Assembly: GCA_016927835.1 (NCBI GenBank)
Contig: JAFGMA010000033.1
Location: 1 to 64,000, forward strand
Origin: Candidatus Zhuqueibacterota bacterium
GTDB lineage: Bacteria; Zhuqueibacterota; Zhuqueibacteria; Thermofontimicrobiales; Sulfurfontimicrobiaceae
Reading direction: 5' to 3'
Length of the DNA: 64,000 bases
Part shown: one piece after another, positions 39,732 through 50,660 of the stretch
How positions within the stretch are numbered: position 1 is the stretch's first letter
How the letters are laid out: every line of letters starts with the position of its first letter
Program-made: the position numbers and the translations under genes
Notes under the pieces: model-generated
Seen by the model: only the letters and a program-made list of their open reading frames with translations
Databases searched by the model: none
What the model was told of the DNA's origin: nothing

Positions 39732-40886
39732 ATGATTGGTGTATTTATCAGCCATGCTGAAGAGGATGAAGCGCTGGCGATAGAAATCGCCGATTGCCTG
39801 ACACCGCTCGGGATTGAAGTCCGACTGAATCACAAGGATCCCTCCGAGGAGTTCAGATCACCGGAGCGAATCGTAAAATCAATTAACTGGGCAGACGCTT
39901 TCATCCTGGTATGGACTCAGACGGCATCAGAATCGCATGAAATGATGTTTGAATGGACGAATGCCTTGAATTTACGAAAACCGATTATTCCCTGCCTGTT
40001 TGAGGATATCGAATTACCGGATAGTCTGTCACACACAAAACCCATTATTTTTCAAGATAGAGACGCCGGTTTTCGCGTTTTGGAGGAAAGAATCATTAGT
40101 ATCGATGATCTGCAAACTTCAAAAGCAACTCGTACCAGGAAATCCGTCTTCTCTTATTCCGCTCCACCGGTTGAGAAGGAAGACAGCCGGGATTACGAAG
40201 CAGCGAAAGATGTATCCACACAGCCATCGATAGATCACTCCGACTGGGATTTGCTTCCCGAACGCCCCGGTAAAAGCAATAAATCGAAAGATTGGTACAA
40301 GATAGGCAGCCTGGTTGCCGGTGCGCTGGTCATTCTGCTGTTGATTGTCATTATTTATATATTACTCTCAAATAATCAGTCCCCAAAAACAATACCGGAA
40401 ACGCCTGGCATTTTGACAGAGCAAACTTTGACCAGGGAAATTCTCTCGAACCGCATCTTTGATTCGAAGCGCAATTCTGAGGCAAGCGGATATAAAAACC
40501 TTTTCCGGATGCGGATCATCCAGAGCGATACAATCGTAGTCGATGATGCGTCTGGTTTGATGTGGCAATACTCAGGTATCTCATTTGAAACCATGACCCT
40601 GGCTGAAGCCCGGCTGTATATTCAAGATTTAAATGAACGGGGCATTGCGGGATTCAGGGATTGGCGTCTGCCAACTTTGATGGAAACCATGACATTGGTT
40701 GAGGCGACAAAAAACGAATTGGGCATTCACTCTGATTTCAGTTCCGGCGTGTGGCAAGATAAATTATTGACATCCGATAAATCCTCCCGGTCCGGATTTT
40801 TCTGGGTCGCCAATTTTGCAGAGGGTTATTGTGAAGAATTAGATGAAGCTGGCAGTGCTTATGTAAAAGCGGTCCGTTCCAATTAA
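39732..40886 (+). CDS. TIR domain - transmembrane - DUF1566 (Lcl)-like domain protein
   Basis: start 39732 MIGVFISHAEEDEALAIEIADCLTPLGIEVRL; TM IGSLVAGALVILLLIVIIYILL; C-term VVDDASGLMWQYSG...DWRLPTLMETMTLVE...YVKAVRSN. Confidence 0.88.
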   Translation: MIGVFISHAEEDEALAIEIADCLTPLGIEVRLNHKDPSEEFRSPERIVKSINWADAFILVWTQTASESHEMMFEWTNALNLRKPIIPCLFEDIELPDSLSHTKPIIFQDRDAGFRVLEERIISIDDLQTSKATRTRKSVFSYSAPPVEKEDSRDYEAAKDVSTQPSIDHSDWDLLPERPGKSNKSKDWYKIGSLVAGALVILLLIVIIYILLSNNQSPKTIPETPGILTEQTLTREILSNRIFDSKRNSEASGYKNLFRMRIIQSDTIVVDDASGLMWQYSGISFETMTLAEARLYIQDLNERGIAGFRDWRLPTLMETMTLVEATKNELGIHSDFSSGVWQDKLLTSDKSSRSGFFWVANFAEGYCEELDEAGSAYVKAVRSN

Positions 40887-41218
40887 TTGCACCCACCCGG
40901 GTTGCCAGCCAGCGAACCGCATTTTGTCAGGCGCATTTATGCAACATTTTTCCTTATTCAGGGTAAGCTTTTGCACTTTCGTTATGGCAGAATCAAAGAT
41001 TCAAACAGGGCATCGAACAACACAATAGTTGATTATCCATTTTAATTAAATAATATCAACGCCTTTTGGCTACATCACATCTCTAATTCAGCATTCCTGA
41101 TACATCTTAAATCGCGCGGTGAATGGCATCAATTTTGCGAAGGAGCGAGCGTCAATAAGGCGCCACAAATGAAAAGAATTATCCATGAACCAATGAAACT
41201 GGGAAATGAAACTTCATT

Positions 41219-43702
41219 ATGCAACGCTTGCTTTTTTTTTGCTATCTCCTTATATTCACCACCTCAGCATTTCCCGGAACAACGGGAACCCTCCACGGAA
41301 CAGTAAGGGATAGCCTGACGGGCAAAACGATTCCTGGCGTATCGGTTCAGATTCAAAAAACCGATCTCCGAACGCTCACCAATAAAAATGGTGATTTCAC
41401 TCTCAGCAATCTACCTGCCGGCTCTTACGATTTGAAGCTGGATATGATCGGATATGTCCCGCTTGCGATCCGGGAAGTCCAGATAAACGCCGACTCCTAT
41501 TCGCACCTGAGCGCCTCAATGGTTTCAGATGTTTTGGAAATAGCGCCGGAAATTATTATTATAGGTGACCAGTCTACACTCCGTGCTGATGTTGCTGCGG
41601 GTTTGCAATCCGTCTCAGGCGATGTATTGATGAAAGAACTACCGGTGCAAACGCTGGCTGAGGCGATTGATCTGCAACCTGGCTGCGTTGCCAATCATTT
41701 TCGGGGTGGTCGAAGTGATGAGACCAAATACCTTGTTGATGGTTTGCCAGCTCAATCGGAGTTTAACCGGGAATACGCGCTGCCATTATCTCTGAATTCG
41801 ATTTCCGAAATCAGCATTTATACGGGTGGCTATTCCGCAGAGTATGGTGATGCAATATCAGGCATCGCAAACATTATTACCAGTGAAGCAAATGATAATA
41901 CCGAAGCGCATTTCAGACTTGCATCGGACAACGTTGGCTTGACAGACCAGTTTGAGAATCTGAATCACCTGGAATTCGGATTAAGTGGTCCTATTGTGCT
42001 GGGCTTTGGCGGTCCGATTTACAACTTCAATTATTTAATAGCCGGCGATTTTTTCCTCACTGATACAAAATTCCGTCGCACTGTGGCACAGGCATTCTCT
42101 TCACCGGTAGTCAAAAATTCCAGTCTGAATATCAAACTTGCGTTCAATCCAAATCCAAAAATGAAGCTGAGTGTTCAGTCGCTATCATTCGTGCGAGATT
42201 GGCAAACGTATCTTTATGAGTGGCGGGACAATCTGGCGGGACTGCCTGAATATCAGTCGCAGCTCAACAGATATTCTGTAGCATTTTCACACAGTATCAC
42301 ATCAAGTTCTTATTATACATTGCAGATCGGCTATTTAACCCACAGCCGCTCGATTTCTGGGGACCAGGCTTTTCAATACGTACCACTCATCCGTCAGATA
42401 GATGACCAATTCAATACGCCCATTATCGATGGAAAAATGCAGTACCGCGAAAAATTTGATGAAAGCGATATCATTCTGAAAGCCCATTTCGCCTGCCAGG
42501 TAAACGAAATGAATCGATTCAAGATGGGCTTTGAATCGAAACCAATTTCGATTGCAATGGAGAATTCCGGATACGAAGAAATACCGGTTAATGGCAATTT
42601 GAGCCTGATAAGTTATAATCGGGTGGCGAACGATATCGACTGCCGCGCGCTTAGAGGTGCAGTTTATGCCGAAAACCGGCTGAGATTCAGAGACATCTGG
42701 CTGAATATTGGCGTACGGGTGGAAATGCTCAACGCTAATGCAGATCGTCCGCTCCAAAACTTTGCCATAGCACCTGATACCATCAGCATCAGAGAAAAAA
42801 AATCCCGCACAAAGCATCAAATATGCCCGCGGCTCGGTATTTTTTTTCCACTCACCCCTACCGACCAGTTGCTGCTGAGCTACGGCTGGTATGCACAGAC
42901 AGCGCCGTTATCTTATTTTTGCGCGAATCTTGAACAGTCTTTCGACGGGGCGTACCTGCTTTTTGGCAATCCCGGGCTCGACTTCGAGCGGTCAATCCAG
43001 TATGAAATGCAGTATAAAAAGATGCTTTCCCAATCATGCGACATTTATGTATCTTACTTTCAAAAGGAAGCCTACAATCTAATCGGAACCACTGCCCATC
43101 TGGTGATCGATCCACCAACGGAAAGCCGACAAATCAGAACCCCAATCGCATATTTCGAATACACAAACAGGGGTCACGCAACCATTTATGGTCTTGAAAC
43201 ACAAGTATCAATACAGTTGCATCCTAATCTGAGCGCCGATGCATCTTATTGTTATACCAACGCCAGCGGTACCGGCTCCCACGCCAAAGAGATGTATTAT
43301 CGAACGATTTGGGGGTTAAATCAACTCGATAACACCGAATATCCGTTGAATTGGGATCAACGCCACCGTTTCATTCTCAACTGCAACCTGAATCAACCCG
43401 AAAAATGGTCGCTGCATATTACGGGGCAATTAGGGAGCCCCCTTCCCTACTCTTCCAGCTATGCAGCGGAACCGAACCAAAATCGACTGCAATGGCATAG
43501 TGTATGGTCATTGAAGGCGAGTGTCCATTTCAATTCTACTCACATTCAAATTACGCCATATTTGAATTTCATCAATATTTTTGACAATAAATGCATCATG
43601 TTTGCACCCGAAAGCGGTTTGAATGAAAACAACCTGATAGATCCCTCCAATTATTTGCCCGGACGACGTGTGTTGCTTGGTATCCATTGCAATTTCCGAT
43701 AA
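41219..43702 (+). CDS. TonB-dependent receptor with N-terminal carboxypeptidase-like regulatory domain
   Basis: 827 aa; GTLHGTVRDSLTGKTIPGVSVQIQKTDLRTLTNKNGDFTLSNLPAGSYDLKLDMIGY; plug motifs NHFRGGRSDETKYLVDGLPAQS, GYSAEYGDAISGIANIIT. Confidence 0.93.
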   Translation: MQRLLFFCYLLIFTTSAFPGTTGTLHGTVRDSLTGKTIPGVSVQIQKTDLRTLTNKNGDFTLSNLPAGSYDLKLDMIGYVPLAIREVQINADSYSHLSASMVSDVLEIAPEIIIIGDQSTLRADVAAGLQSVSGDVLMKELPVQTLAEAIDLQPGCVANHFRGGRSDETKYLVDGLPAQSEFNREYALPLSLNSISEISIYTGGYSAEYGDAISGIANIITSEANDNTEAHFRLASDNVGLTDQFENLNHLEFGLSGPIVLGFGGPIYNFNYLIAGDFFLTDTKFRRTVAQAFSSPVVKNSSLNIKLAFNPNPKMKLSVQSLSFVRDWQTYLYEWRDNLAGLPEYQSQLNRYSVAFSHSITSSSYYTLQIGYLTHSRSISGDQAFQYVPLIRQIDDQFNTPIIDGKMQYREKFDESDIILKAHFACQVNEMNRFKMGFESKPISIAMENSGYEEIPVNGNLSLISYNRVANDIDCRALRGAVYAENRLRFRDIWLNIGVRVEMLNANADRPLQNFAIAPDTISIREKKSRTKHQICPRLGIFFPLTPTDQLLLSYGWYAQTAPLSYFCANLEQSFDGAYLLFGNPGLDFERSIQYEMQYKKMLSQSCDIYVSYFQKEAYNLIGTTAHLVIDPPTESRQIRTPIAYFEYTNRGHATIYGLETQVSIQLHPNLSADASYCYTNASGTGSHAKEMYYRTIWGLNQLDNTEYPLNWDQRHRFILNCNLNQPEKWSLHITGQLGSPLPYSSSYAAEPNQNRLQWHSVWSLKASVHFNSTHIQITPYLNFINIFDNKCIMFAPESGLNENNLIDPSNYLPGRRVLLGIHCNFR

Positions 43703-44076
43703 TCCTGCCAATAAAAAAAAATGATTTGAATTCTCATCAAAGTTGCGAGACCGATTTTTTTTGCACATTACCACCCCGGTTTCAGCATCATGCTCAATTC
43801 GGTTCGCTTGAAGGTGTTTTTTTCGGATTGACTCTTCGAAGGGCAGGCTAAAACACGACATCCGTTTTGAAGCGCGTGGATTCCGGCATGAAATAATAAA
43901 TATTCATTTGCCCTTGCGGAAAAACAAAACCATTTAGCCTCGATCTTGGGGGCTGCGCTGCGGCAACCGGGTAATTATATCGGAATGCCATATTTTTCTT
44001 GACTTTTGTCTCACATTTTTATAAATTGAATAAAAAGCCATAACTATTTAAAAAATATATTAAGTGAGGACATAAA

Positions 44077-46209
44077 ATGCCGAAAGATCTAAATCACAAC
44101 GCAAAATGGATACTTGTCGCCGTTTTAATCATCGCTTTGAGTTGTTCAATTGATAAGCCCAAAGCGCCTTCCTGGGAATTGGATCTCAAAGTGCCTCTAA
44201 CATCCAAAAGCTACCAGATGTCGGAAATTGCCGACGATTCCGAACATCTCTATGCTGAAGGCAAAGAATTTGGGGTAATCATCGAAGGCGAGTTCGATAC
44301 CACTTTTGTCGCGGATAATCTGACTATCGAGCCGGTAGAAGAAAAAGCGAGTTTCGAGCTAGGGGTCTTCGAAATCGCTTCAGCCGATACGCAGGTTGAT
44401 TCTTCGCTGACACTCGACCGATTCTGGGCACCGGCAACTCAATATGTTGGCAGTTCTGTGGCGGTGCCTTCTTTCGCATTCCATCTCGGGCGCGACGACG
44501 GCGCTACGTACGAATTCGACGATTTCATTATGATTGCAATTGACTCCGGCGCAGCAGACTTGCGAATTACAAACAATTTCTTGTTTCCGCTCGGATTGCC
44601 TCTCATATTGGAATTGAAAGATAGCTATACCGATCAAACCCTGTCAACACTTGAATTTGACGAACCTATCCCCGGTGGCGCAGTAGTTCTCCGGCAATTT
44701 GAAATACGGGATAAAGTTTTTTCAAATAAGCTCTATATTCAATTTACCGGACAATCCGCAGGCAGCGATACCTCGAAGATTTTTATGGAAATGAGCGAAC
44801 GAATTTTAATCCTTGAATTATCCGTATCGAATTTGTTCGCATCGTATGCCAAAGCTCAACTGCCGGAAATCCACTTCGATAAAACCGAAAGCCTGGAATT
44901 GACGCATGAAATGATTTTGACAAAAGCAAAATTCCGAACCGGTCGCTTCAAATTGAATGTTAATAACCATCTGCCGCTCGATGCACATTTTGTATTGACA
45001 TTTCTCGACCTGTTTGATGCTAATGGTCGAAATTATTCGATGAACGTCGACCTGGGCAAACAAAGCAGGGTTGAATACGATGAAATTGACTTGAGCGGCT
45101 GGACCCTGCAAACAAATTCAAATCCGATGGATTTGATTCAAACGATGCGCGTCAGGTACCAGGGTTATACTGATAGCACCAAAGCCCAACTCGTTGAAGT
45201 ATCCAAAAATGATTCGATTTCGGTGGATACCTACCTGAAAGATGTCACCCTGGAATATGTACGCGGCGCAATAAATCGTTTGGAAGTTGAGATGCCGGGT
45301 GTTGAGCAGGATATCGACCTGAAATATCGGCTGAGCGGCATCCGCTTGAGAAATGCCTCCCTGCAATTGATTGTGCACAACCGCATCGCCTTCCCGATTG
45401 AACTCGACATGACAATGACTGGTTCGCTGGCATCGGGCGATCAGCGAGTTTATACGCTGCGCGAGACTATCGAGCCAGCAAGCTGGATAATAGGACAGGC
45501 AACCTCGGTCGAATACATCACACCCCTCACTGTCAATCAAACCCATAGTCAATATAACAGCTTCATGAATTTCATCAACCTCATGCCCGATAAGATCGAT
45601 ATTCAGGGCAAGGTATTTATCGGGCAACTGGGCGTTGAAGGCATGGTCCATCGCGATGATTACATCTTTGGCAATTATAAAGTCAAGGCACCGTTCGAAT
45701 TGGCATTTGAAGATACGACGATTAATTTCGACACCGTACTGGTGAATATAAATCCAACAGATTACGAGGGTCAAAAGCCCGACAGCATTGATGAGGAACT
45801 GGACGCCTCGATCACCGAAGACTTGTCGGATGCCACACTCTGGCTGGCGCTCGAAAACCATTTGCCGGTTGCCGTCGAGGTACTCGTCCGAATGGATACC
45901 AGCATGAGCAATGTCTTTGGCGGCGGACCATGCATCGTGGATAAAGCTTTTCAACTAACCGCAGCTTCAACCAATGACAATGGCATCGTGACCAGCACGC
46001 TGCAAGATACGATTTCACTGAACCTCACTCGCGATGAATTCGCCTTGTTTAAAAATACGTCTTCTCCGCCGAAAATCAAAACCGTCGTCGTGGGCACTCA
46101 ATTGCATTTGCCCGGAACTGATGGTAAAACCATTGTTGTGCAGGCGGATGATTACGTCGCGATTCGCGAAAGCTATATCCGATTCAGCTATTTGATTGAA
46201 AATGATTGA
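44077..46209 (+). CDS. Large lipoprotein of unknown function
   Basis: 710 aa; lipobox VLIIALSC; no domain recognised; downstream of TonB receptor, co-directional. Confidence 0.75.
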   Translation: MPKDLNHNAKWILVAVLIIALSCSIDKPKAPSWELDLKVPLTSKSYQMSEIADDSEHLYAEGKEFGVIIEGEFDTTFVADNLTIEPVEEKASFELGVFEIASADTQVDSSLTLDRFWAPATQYVGSSVAVPSFAFHLGRDDGATYEFDDFIMIAIDSGAADLRITNNFLFPLGLPLILELKDSYTDQTLSTLEFDEPIPGGAVVLRQFEIRDKVFSNKLYIQFTGQSAGSDTSKIFMEMSERILILELSVSNLFASYAKAQLPEIHFDKTESLELTHEMILTKAKFRTGRFKLNVNNHLPLDAHFVLTFLDLFDANGRNYSMNVDLGKQSRVEYDEIDLSGWTLQTNSNPMDLIQTMRVRYQGYTDSTKAQLVEVSKNDSISVDTYLKDVTLEYVRGAINRLEVEMPGVEQDIDLKYRLSGIRLRNASLQLIVHNRIAFPIELDMTMTGSLASGDQRVYTLRETIEPASWIIGQATSVEYITPLTVNQTHSQYNSFMNFINLMPDKIDIQGKVFIGQLGVEGMVHRDDYIFGNYKVKAPFELAFEDTTINFDTVLVNINPTDYEGQKPDSIDEELDASITEDLSDATLWLALENHLPVAVEVLVRMDTSMSNVFGGGPCIVDKAFQLTAASTNDNGIVTSTLQDTISLNLTRDEFALFKNTSSPPKIKTVVVGTQLHLPGTDGKTIVVQADDYVAIRESYIRFSYLIEND

Positions 46210-46388
46210 GTCGTAATTCAGCCTGACAGCCTGGCATTGTAATCCCACAGTTATTTGTTCCCAAACTCCTGTTTTGCAACGCAGGAGCAACTGCAATTCG
46301 TGAAAGCAATCAATAACTGGGTTATTACCTGGGATAGCAGGAAGCGACTGCTTTTGATATTTTCGAAAGTTTATTGAGGTGAATCCAA

Positions 46389-47219
46389 ATGATTGAATTG
46401 CCCGAAGCTGTAACGATTGCCAGACAACTGAATGAAGCAATTGGTGGCAAACGGGTGATTGGCGCGGATACCGGAAGCAGTTCCCATAAATGGGTATTTT
46501 ATGCGCCATCCCGGGGTGAGGTGGAAACGGAATTGCCCGGCTGCGTTGTCGATGAAGTAAACGCATCCGGCAGGGCGATCCGGATGGTCATGAAATCAGG
46601 GAAGGCACTGGCAGTGGATGATTTCGGGGGACGCGTTCTGTATCATCGTGCGGGGGAGCGGTTGCCGAAAAAATACCATTTGAAGATTGATTTCGAAGAC
46701 AATTCGTTTATAACGGTTGCGATTCAGGGGTGGGGCTTTATCGCATTGCTAACGGAATCCGAGCGCCGAGAGCGCCTTGGTCATCGCGCAACCGCGATCT
46801 CCCCGACGGATGAAAATTTCACATCCGAGTGTTTTGAAAAGCTTCTGATTGAATATGAAGAAAAAGATAAAGAGCCGGTGAAATTATTTTTTACCAATGG
46901 CAAAAGCGTCGCCGGCATCGGAAACGGCTATCTTCAGGACATCCTGTTTCGCGCGAAAATCGATCCGAGGAGAAAAGTGGGGGCGATTTCAGATTCCGAG
47001 CGCGCATCGCTGTATCAGGCGGTCAAAACGATTATCACGCGGGCGATTGCTGAAAACGGACGAGAATGCGAAAAGGATATCTTCGGCAATCCCGGTGAAT
47101 ATAAACCGCTGATGGACCGGTTCGCCAAAGACAAACCCTGTCCCGTATGTGGCACGCCGATTCAGAAAATAAGCTACCTCGGCGGTTCCTGCTACCTATG
47201 CACGACCTGCCAATCCTGA
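46389..47219 (+). CDS. Formamidopyrimidine-DNA glycosylase/endonuclease VIII family protein (atypical N-terminus MIELPEAVT)
   Basis: 276 aa; IELPEAVTIARQL; GIGNGYLQDILFRAKIDPRRKV (H2TH); zinc finger CPVCGTPIQKISYLGGSCYLCTTC. Confidence 0.9.
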   Translation: MIELPEAVTIARQLNEAIGGKRVIGADTGSSSHKWVFYAPSRGEVETELPGCVVDEVNASGRAIRMVMKSGKALAVDDFGGRVLYHRAGERLPKKYHLKIDFEDNSFITVAIQGWGFIALLTESERRERLGHRATAISPTDENFTSECFEKLLIEYEEKDKEPVKLFFTNGKSVAGIGNGYLQDILFRAKIDPRRKVGAISDSERASLYQAVKTIITRAIAENGRECEKDIFGNPGEYKPLMDRFAKDKPCPVCGTPIQKISYLGGSCYLCTTCQS

Positions 47220-47302
47220 AGATCGGAGTCATGCTTGCCCTCGTAACCGTGGAAACCAATTTCCATGGCTGCCAAAATTCCCCGGGCTATCAAATCATTA
47301 GC

Positions 47303-47491
47303 TCAGCGCGATTTTTTTACCATCTCACAACCGCAGCAATTGAATGCACAGGCGCCCGATTCCTCATCGTGGCATCCACACTCGTCGGCTGGTTTGCCCA
47401 CATCTATGCATTCCTTGATCACTTGCAATTGCAGCCCGCATTCTTCACAAACATAAATTTCGCCTTTTTTCATCTCATGGCAATTTGGCAT
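47303..47491 (-). CDS. Small cysteine-rich protein (desulfoferrodoxin N-terminal/zinc-ribbon-like)
   Basis: 62 aa; MKKGEIYVCEECGLQLQVIKEC...ECGCHDEESGACAFNCCGCEMVKK. Confidence 0.75.
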   Translation of the reverse strand: MPNCHEMKKGEIYVCEECGLQLQVIKECIDVGKPADECGCHDEESGACAFNCCGCEMVKKSR

Positions 47492-47750
47492 GGTGTACCT
47501 CCTATCGTTTTGGATGTCTCACTTGATTCGAGAGATTTTCAAAAGGTCGATGTTCAATTCATCTAAATGAGTTGATGAATCTCAAATGCTCTTTGATTTT
47601 GAAATGGTATTTTCCTGAACCCTTGAAAATCTTCCCGGGATTGAATCAACAAAATCAAGAATGCCTGTATTGAAGCGATAAAATATGAAATTAAATTCAA
47701 ATATTCAATAGCAATTTTCACTTTCGGATAATTTCAAACGCCTGCCCCAA

Positions 47751-48080
47751 TCACCCGGAAGTTAACCCAACCGCAAATTCACTGGCTTGCTCGAGCCAGA
47801 CACTCAATGACTGCTGTTCTTTGAAGCCTTCTTCCGCTACCATAATCCAGCCTTTCATCGATCTGCCGGTGATATCGAACGGCTTGACATGAGGCAATTC
47901 AAGCGCCTCCTTTGCCCGCGCTTCGCCCAGGCGCAAAATCAGAAAATCATGCCAGACACCGCAGAATATGTTTCCATGCAAGAAATAGCATATCCCTCCG
48001 AACATTTTTTTGTGATGGGTATGGTTCCAATCGGAAATGATCTGCCTGATTCGGTCGTCGATTTCAGTATTGTATGGCAA
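47751..48080 (-). CDS. TfoX/Sxy N-terminal domain protein
   Basis: 109 aa; KKMFGGICYFLHGNIFCGVWHDFLILRLG, GRSMKGWIMV. Confidence 0.85.
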   Translation of the reverse strand: MPYNTEIDDRIRQIISDWNHTHHKKMFGGICYFLHGNIFCGVWHDFLILRLGEARAKEALELPHVKPFDITGRSMKGWIMVAEEGFKEQQSLSVWLEQASEFAVGLTSG

Positions 48081-48506
48081 CGTGTACCTCTAAAAATTGT
48101 ATTAATTCACCACAATTAATTTTTTTGATCTCAGAACATGGATTAACGATATACGATTTGCGAAGGCTTAAATTCGCAAATCATCTTTTTATGTGTATTC
48201 GAAGGTTGCTGAACGATTACTAAAAATTCAAATCAAAACGACGAGAGAGCGTTGCTGCTTGTGCATCGCGGGCTCAGTTAGTTTAATTTCCGTTCATTTT
48301 AAAGTTATGGAATGAATTGACAAAATCCACTCCAAAGGAAATAAATTTTGTGCCCGTTTATATCCCGACAACGCTTCCTGGTCATTCGTCAGGTGATGCT
48401 TTTGACAAATAATCGTCCCAAGATCCGATCACAATCGTCGCTAAAATCTTTTCGATAAAGACAATTTTAAAAATAGCGGTTACTTTAATACAACTGGTCG
48501 TTCAGA

Positions 48507-49112
48507 TTAGCGGCTTGAAATAAGTGCCATGCCATAAGGCATCTCGATCTGAATATTTTTCCGATCTTTGAATTCATCGATGCGATTGATCACTGTTTCA
48601 CCCAGGATATGCACTTTTTCGAAGAGCTCTGAATAATTACCGAAATACTGAATGGCGAGGTATTCCTGGCGGCGACTCACATCACAGGCTTCGACAGCAG
48701 CCCAGCTCTTTTCGAGCTTCTGTGTTTCATCCGCGTACCAGGACCAGGGCGACTCGGGAAGATGATCGATGATGAGAATTTCGGGTGCAAGTGTCTGAGC
48801 TTTGGCGAGGGCTTCAGCCGGCTGATTCATTTCATGCAGGCAGAACTCAAAGAATGCCACATCGGCGCTCACCGACACTTCATGGAAATCGCCTTCAAAA
48901 ATTTGAAAACGCTCGGACATTTTGGCTTTTTCTATCGCCAGTTTCAGCTTATCTAACGCGTCGGCGTCGGTATCGACTGCCAGCACGCTGCGTGTTTCTG
49001 CTGCATACCCGATCAATTGTCCACCACCGGCGCCAATGTGAATCACCGACTTATTCGAAAAATTATAAAATGCGTCGAGGTTCCGAATAATTGCATTTAT
49101 ATCAGTTGCCAT
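48507..49112 (-). CDS. Class I SAM-dependent methyltransferase
   Basis: 201 aa; VIHIGAGGGQLIGYAAETRSVLAVDTDADAL. Confidence 0.8.
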   Translation of the reverse strand: MATDINAIIRNLDAFYNFSNKSVIHIGAGGGQLIGYAAETRSVLAVDTDADALDKLKLAIEKAKMSERFQIFEGDFHEVSVSADVAFFEFCLHEMNQPAEALAKAQTLAPEILIIDHLPESPWSWYADETQKLEKSWAAVEACDVSRRQEYLAIQYFGNYSELFEKVHILGETVINRIDEFKDRKNIQIEMPYGMALISSR

Positions 49113-49142
49113 TTTGTGCTTCCTCCCAAAAATTGCGAAGCC

Positions 49143-49565
49143 TCATTCAATGCTCTCCAAAATGGTTTTGATTTGCGCCCCAGTTTTGAAGCGAAAGCGT
49201 CCGTAGTCAACAGCGCCGCCGAATCGTGAGCTGACCGATCGGGCAAAATCCTCGATCCCAATTTCGCAAATGGCAAGACAGAATCCGATACAAAGCCCCT
49301 TCCAGGCAGGATCGGAAAAATAGCCATGGTTGCAGGGAAACTGATCGCATTGCCAACACCCATCAATTTTACTTTCACGGCAGCACTGACGCTGATAGCA
49401 GTCCGGATCACCACCACCATTCCGGCAATGACGGCATCCCGCAGGGGAATGGATACATGCTGCACAAACAAGCCCGCAATATGCCACGCTTTCTGCGGAA
49501 TTAATATCTGTCAATTGAGTTTCATTCACATCACGCGCCAGGTTCAGTTGGATTTTAAAAGCCAT
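49143..49565 (-). CDS. DUF3795-like cysteine-rich protein
   Basis: 140 aa; AYCGLVCAACIHSPAGCRHC...CCRESKIDGCWQCDQFPC. Confidence 0.8.
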   Translation of the reverse strand: MAFKIQLNLARDVNETQLTDINSAESVAYCGLVCAACIHSPAGCRHCRNGGGDPDCYQRQCCRESKIDGCWQCDQFPCNHGYFSDPAWKGLCIGFCLAICEIGIEDFARSVSSRFGGAVDYGRFRFKTGAQIKTILESIE

Positions 49566-50529
49566 TTAATTTGAAAAACTTCATCAATCCTGGCAAATCG
49601 ATCACATGCCCTTCCGGATGCACCTGGAGGCTGACGGCATCCGGGCAATTGAAATCGCGGTAAATCACTTTAATTTCCTGCATTGCCGTTTTAGCGATTG
49701 GAACGTAAAATTGGGTTTCAGGTTCCTTAAGACCATTCTGGCACAACAGGGGACGCGGTGCGATCAAGGAGTAGATATCGGCGAAATCAACGAGCTCCCG
49801 CAATCCGTCGAATTTCCAGCACATACAGTGGTTTTGTTCCATTTGATCCATCTTTGTGAGAAACCCGGAGCTTACCACGGCGGCAATTCGTTCATCCATT
49901 GCCCCGAGCCACATCGCCATCTCTCCCCCGAGTGATAGTCCGGCACAGCCGATTTTCAGCAAATCGACTTGCGGCAACGATTCAAGATAATCGACGCAGC
50001 GCATCAAATCCCACAGCCGTTCTCCCATCAGGATGCGTTCCGATTCATATACCTCGTGCTGTCCCACATCGGCGGAAATTGTAATCTTCTTGCTTTCTGC
50101 CAATTTCGCTGCAAATCCTTTGTAAATCGATTCCGGTTCGTAAACACTGTAACGATTGTGCCCATGCCCGTGGATGCATACGATTGCCGGATACTGTCGG
50201 GTGGAATCGGCAGGCAAGGTGACCACGATTTGCATGCGGCGGTGAGTCGTGGTGTTTATTTCGATTTCTTTCAGAATATAACCATCTCTGGCTTTTGCGG
50301 AGAGAACAACCGGCGCCAGCGGAATCCGATCCCTGGTACGAATTAGATCATTGAATTTTAATATATTGAACAGCCTTGTTCGTACCTTGCCCTGCCAGTT
50401 TGCCGCCTCCATCTGTGAGCGGGAGGTATATCTCAATTTTCGGTATCCTTCTTTCGCATAAGTATGCTGAGCTAGTATCACTGCGAAAATCAACATATTG
50501 CACAAAAGCTTCTGAACGTTTCTGCGCAT
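49555..50529 (-). CDS. Exported alpha/beta hydrolase (acetyl xylan esterase/dienelactone hydrolase-like)
   Basis: 324 aa; signal peptide; PAIVCIHGHGHNRYS; IGCAGLSLGGEMAMWLGAMDERIAAVVSSG. Confidence 0.85.
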   Translation of the reverse strand: MRRNVQKLLCNMLIFAVILAQHTYAKEGYRKLRYTSRSQMEAANWQGKVRTRLFNILKFNDLIRTRDRIPLAPVVLSAKARDGYILKEIEINTTTHRRMQIVVTLPADSTRQYPAIVCIHGHGHNRYSVYEPESIYKGFAAKLAESKKITISADVGQHEVYESERILMGERLWDLMRCVDYLESLPQVDLLKIGCAGLSLGGEMAMWLGAMDERIAAVVSSGFLTKMDQMEQNHCMCWKFDGLRELVDFADIYSLIAPRPLLCQNGLKEPETQFYVPIAKTAMQEIKVIYRDFNCPDAVSLQVHPEGHVIDLPGLMKFFKLNGF

Positions 50530-50660
50530 ATTTCCTCCTGGCTTGTTCTTACAGCAGTTCCGATAGCCTTCGCTGTTATTCCATATATCCGGTGATCGGG
50601 AATGAAAACGAAGATTTTCGGAAAAGGAATTGGTTAACCCCGTATCCCAAAATACAAAAA

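Noticed and set aside
45118-45954. Minus-strand ORF (278 aa)
   Set aside because: Antisense to the 710-aa lipoprotein with continuous coding signal on +
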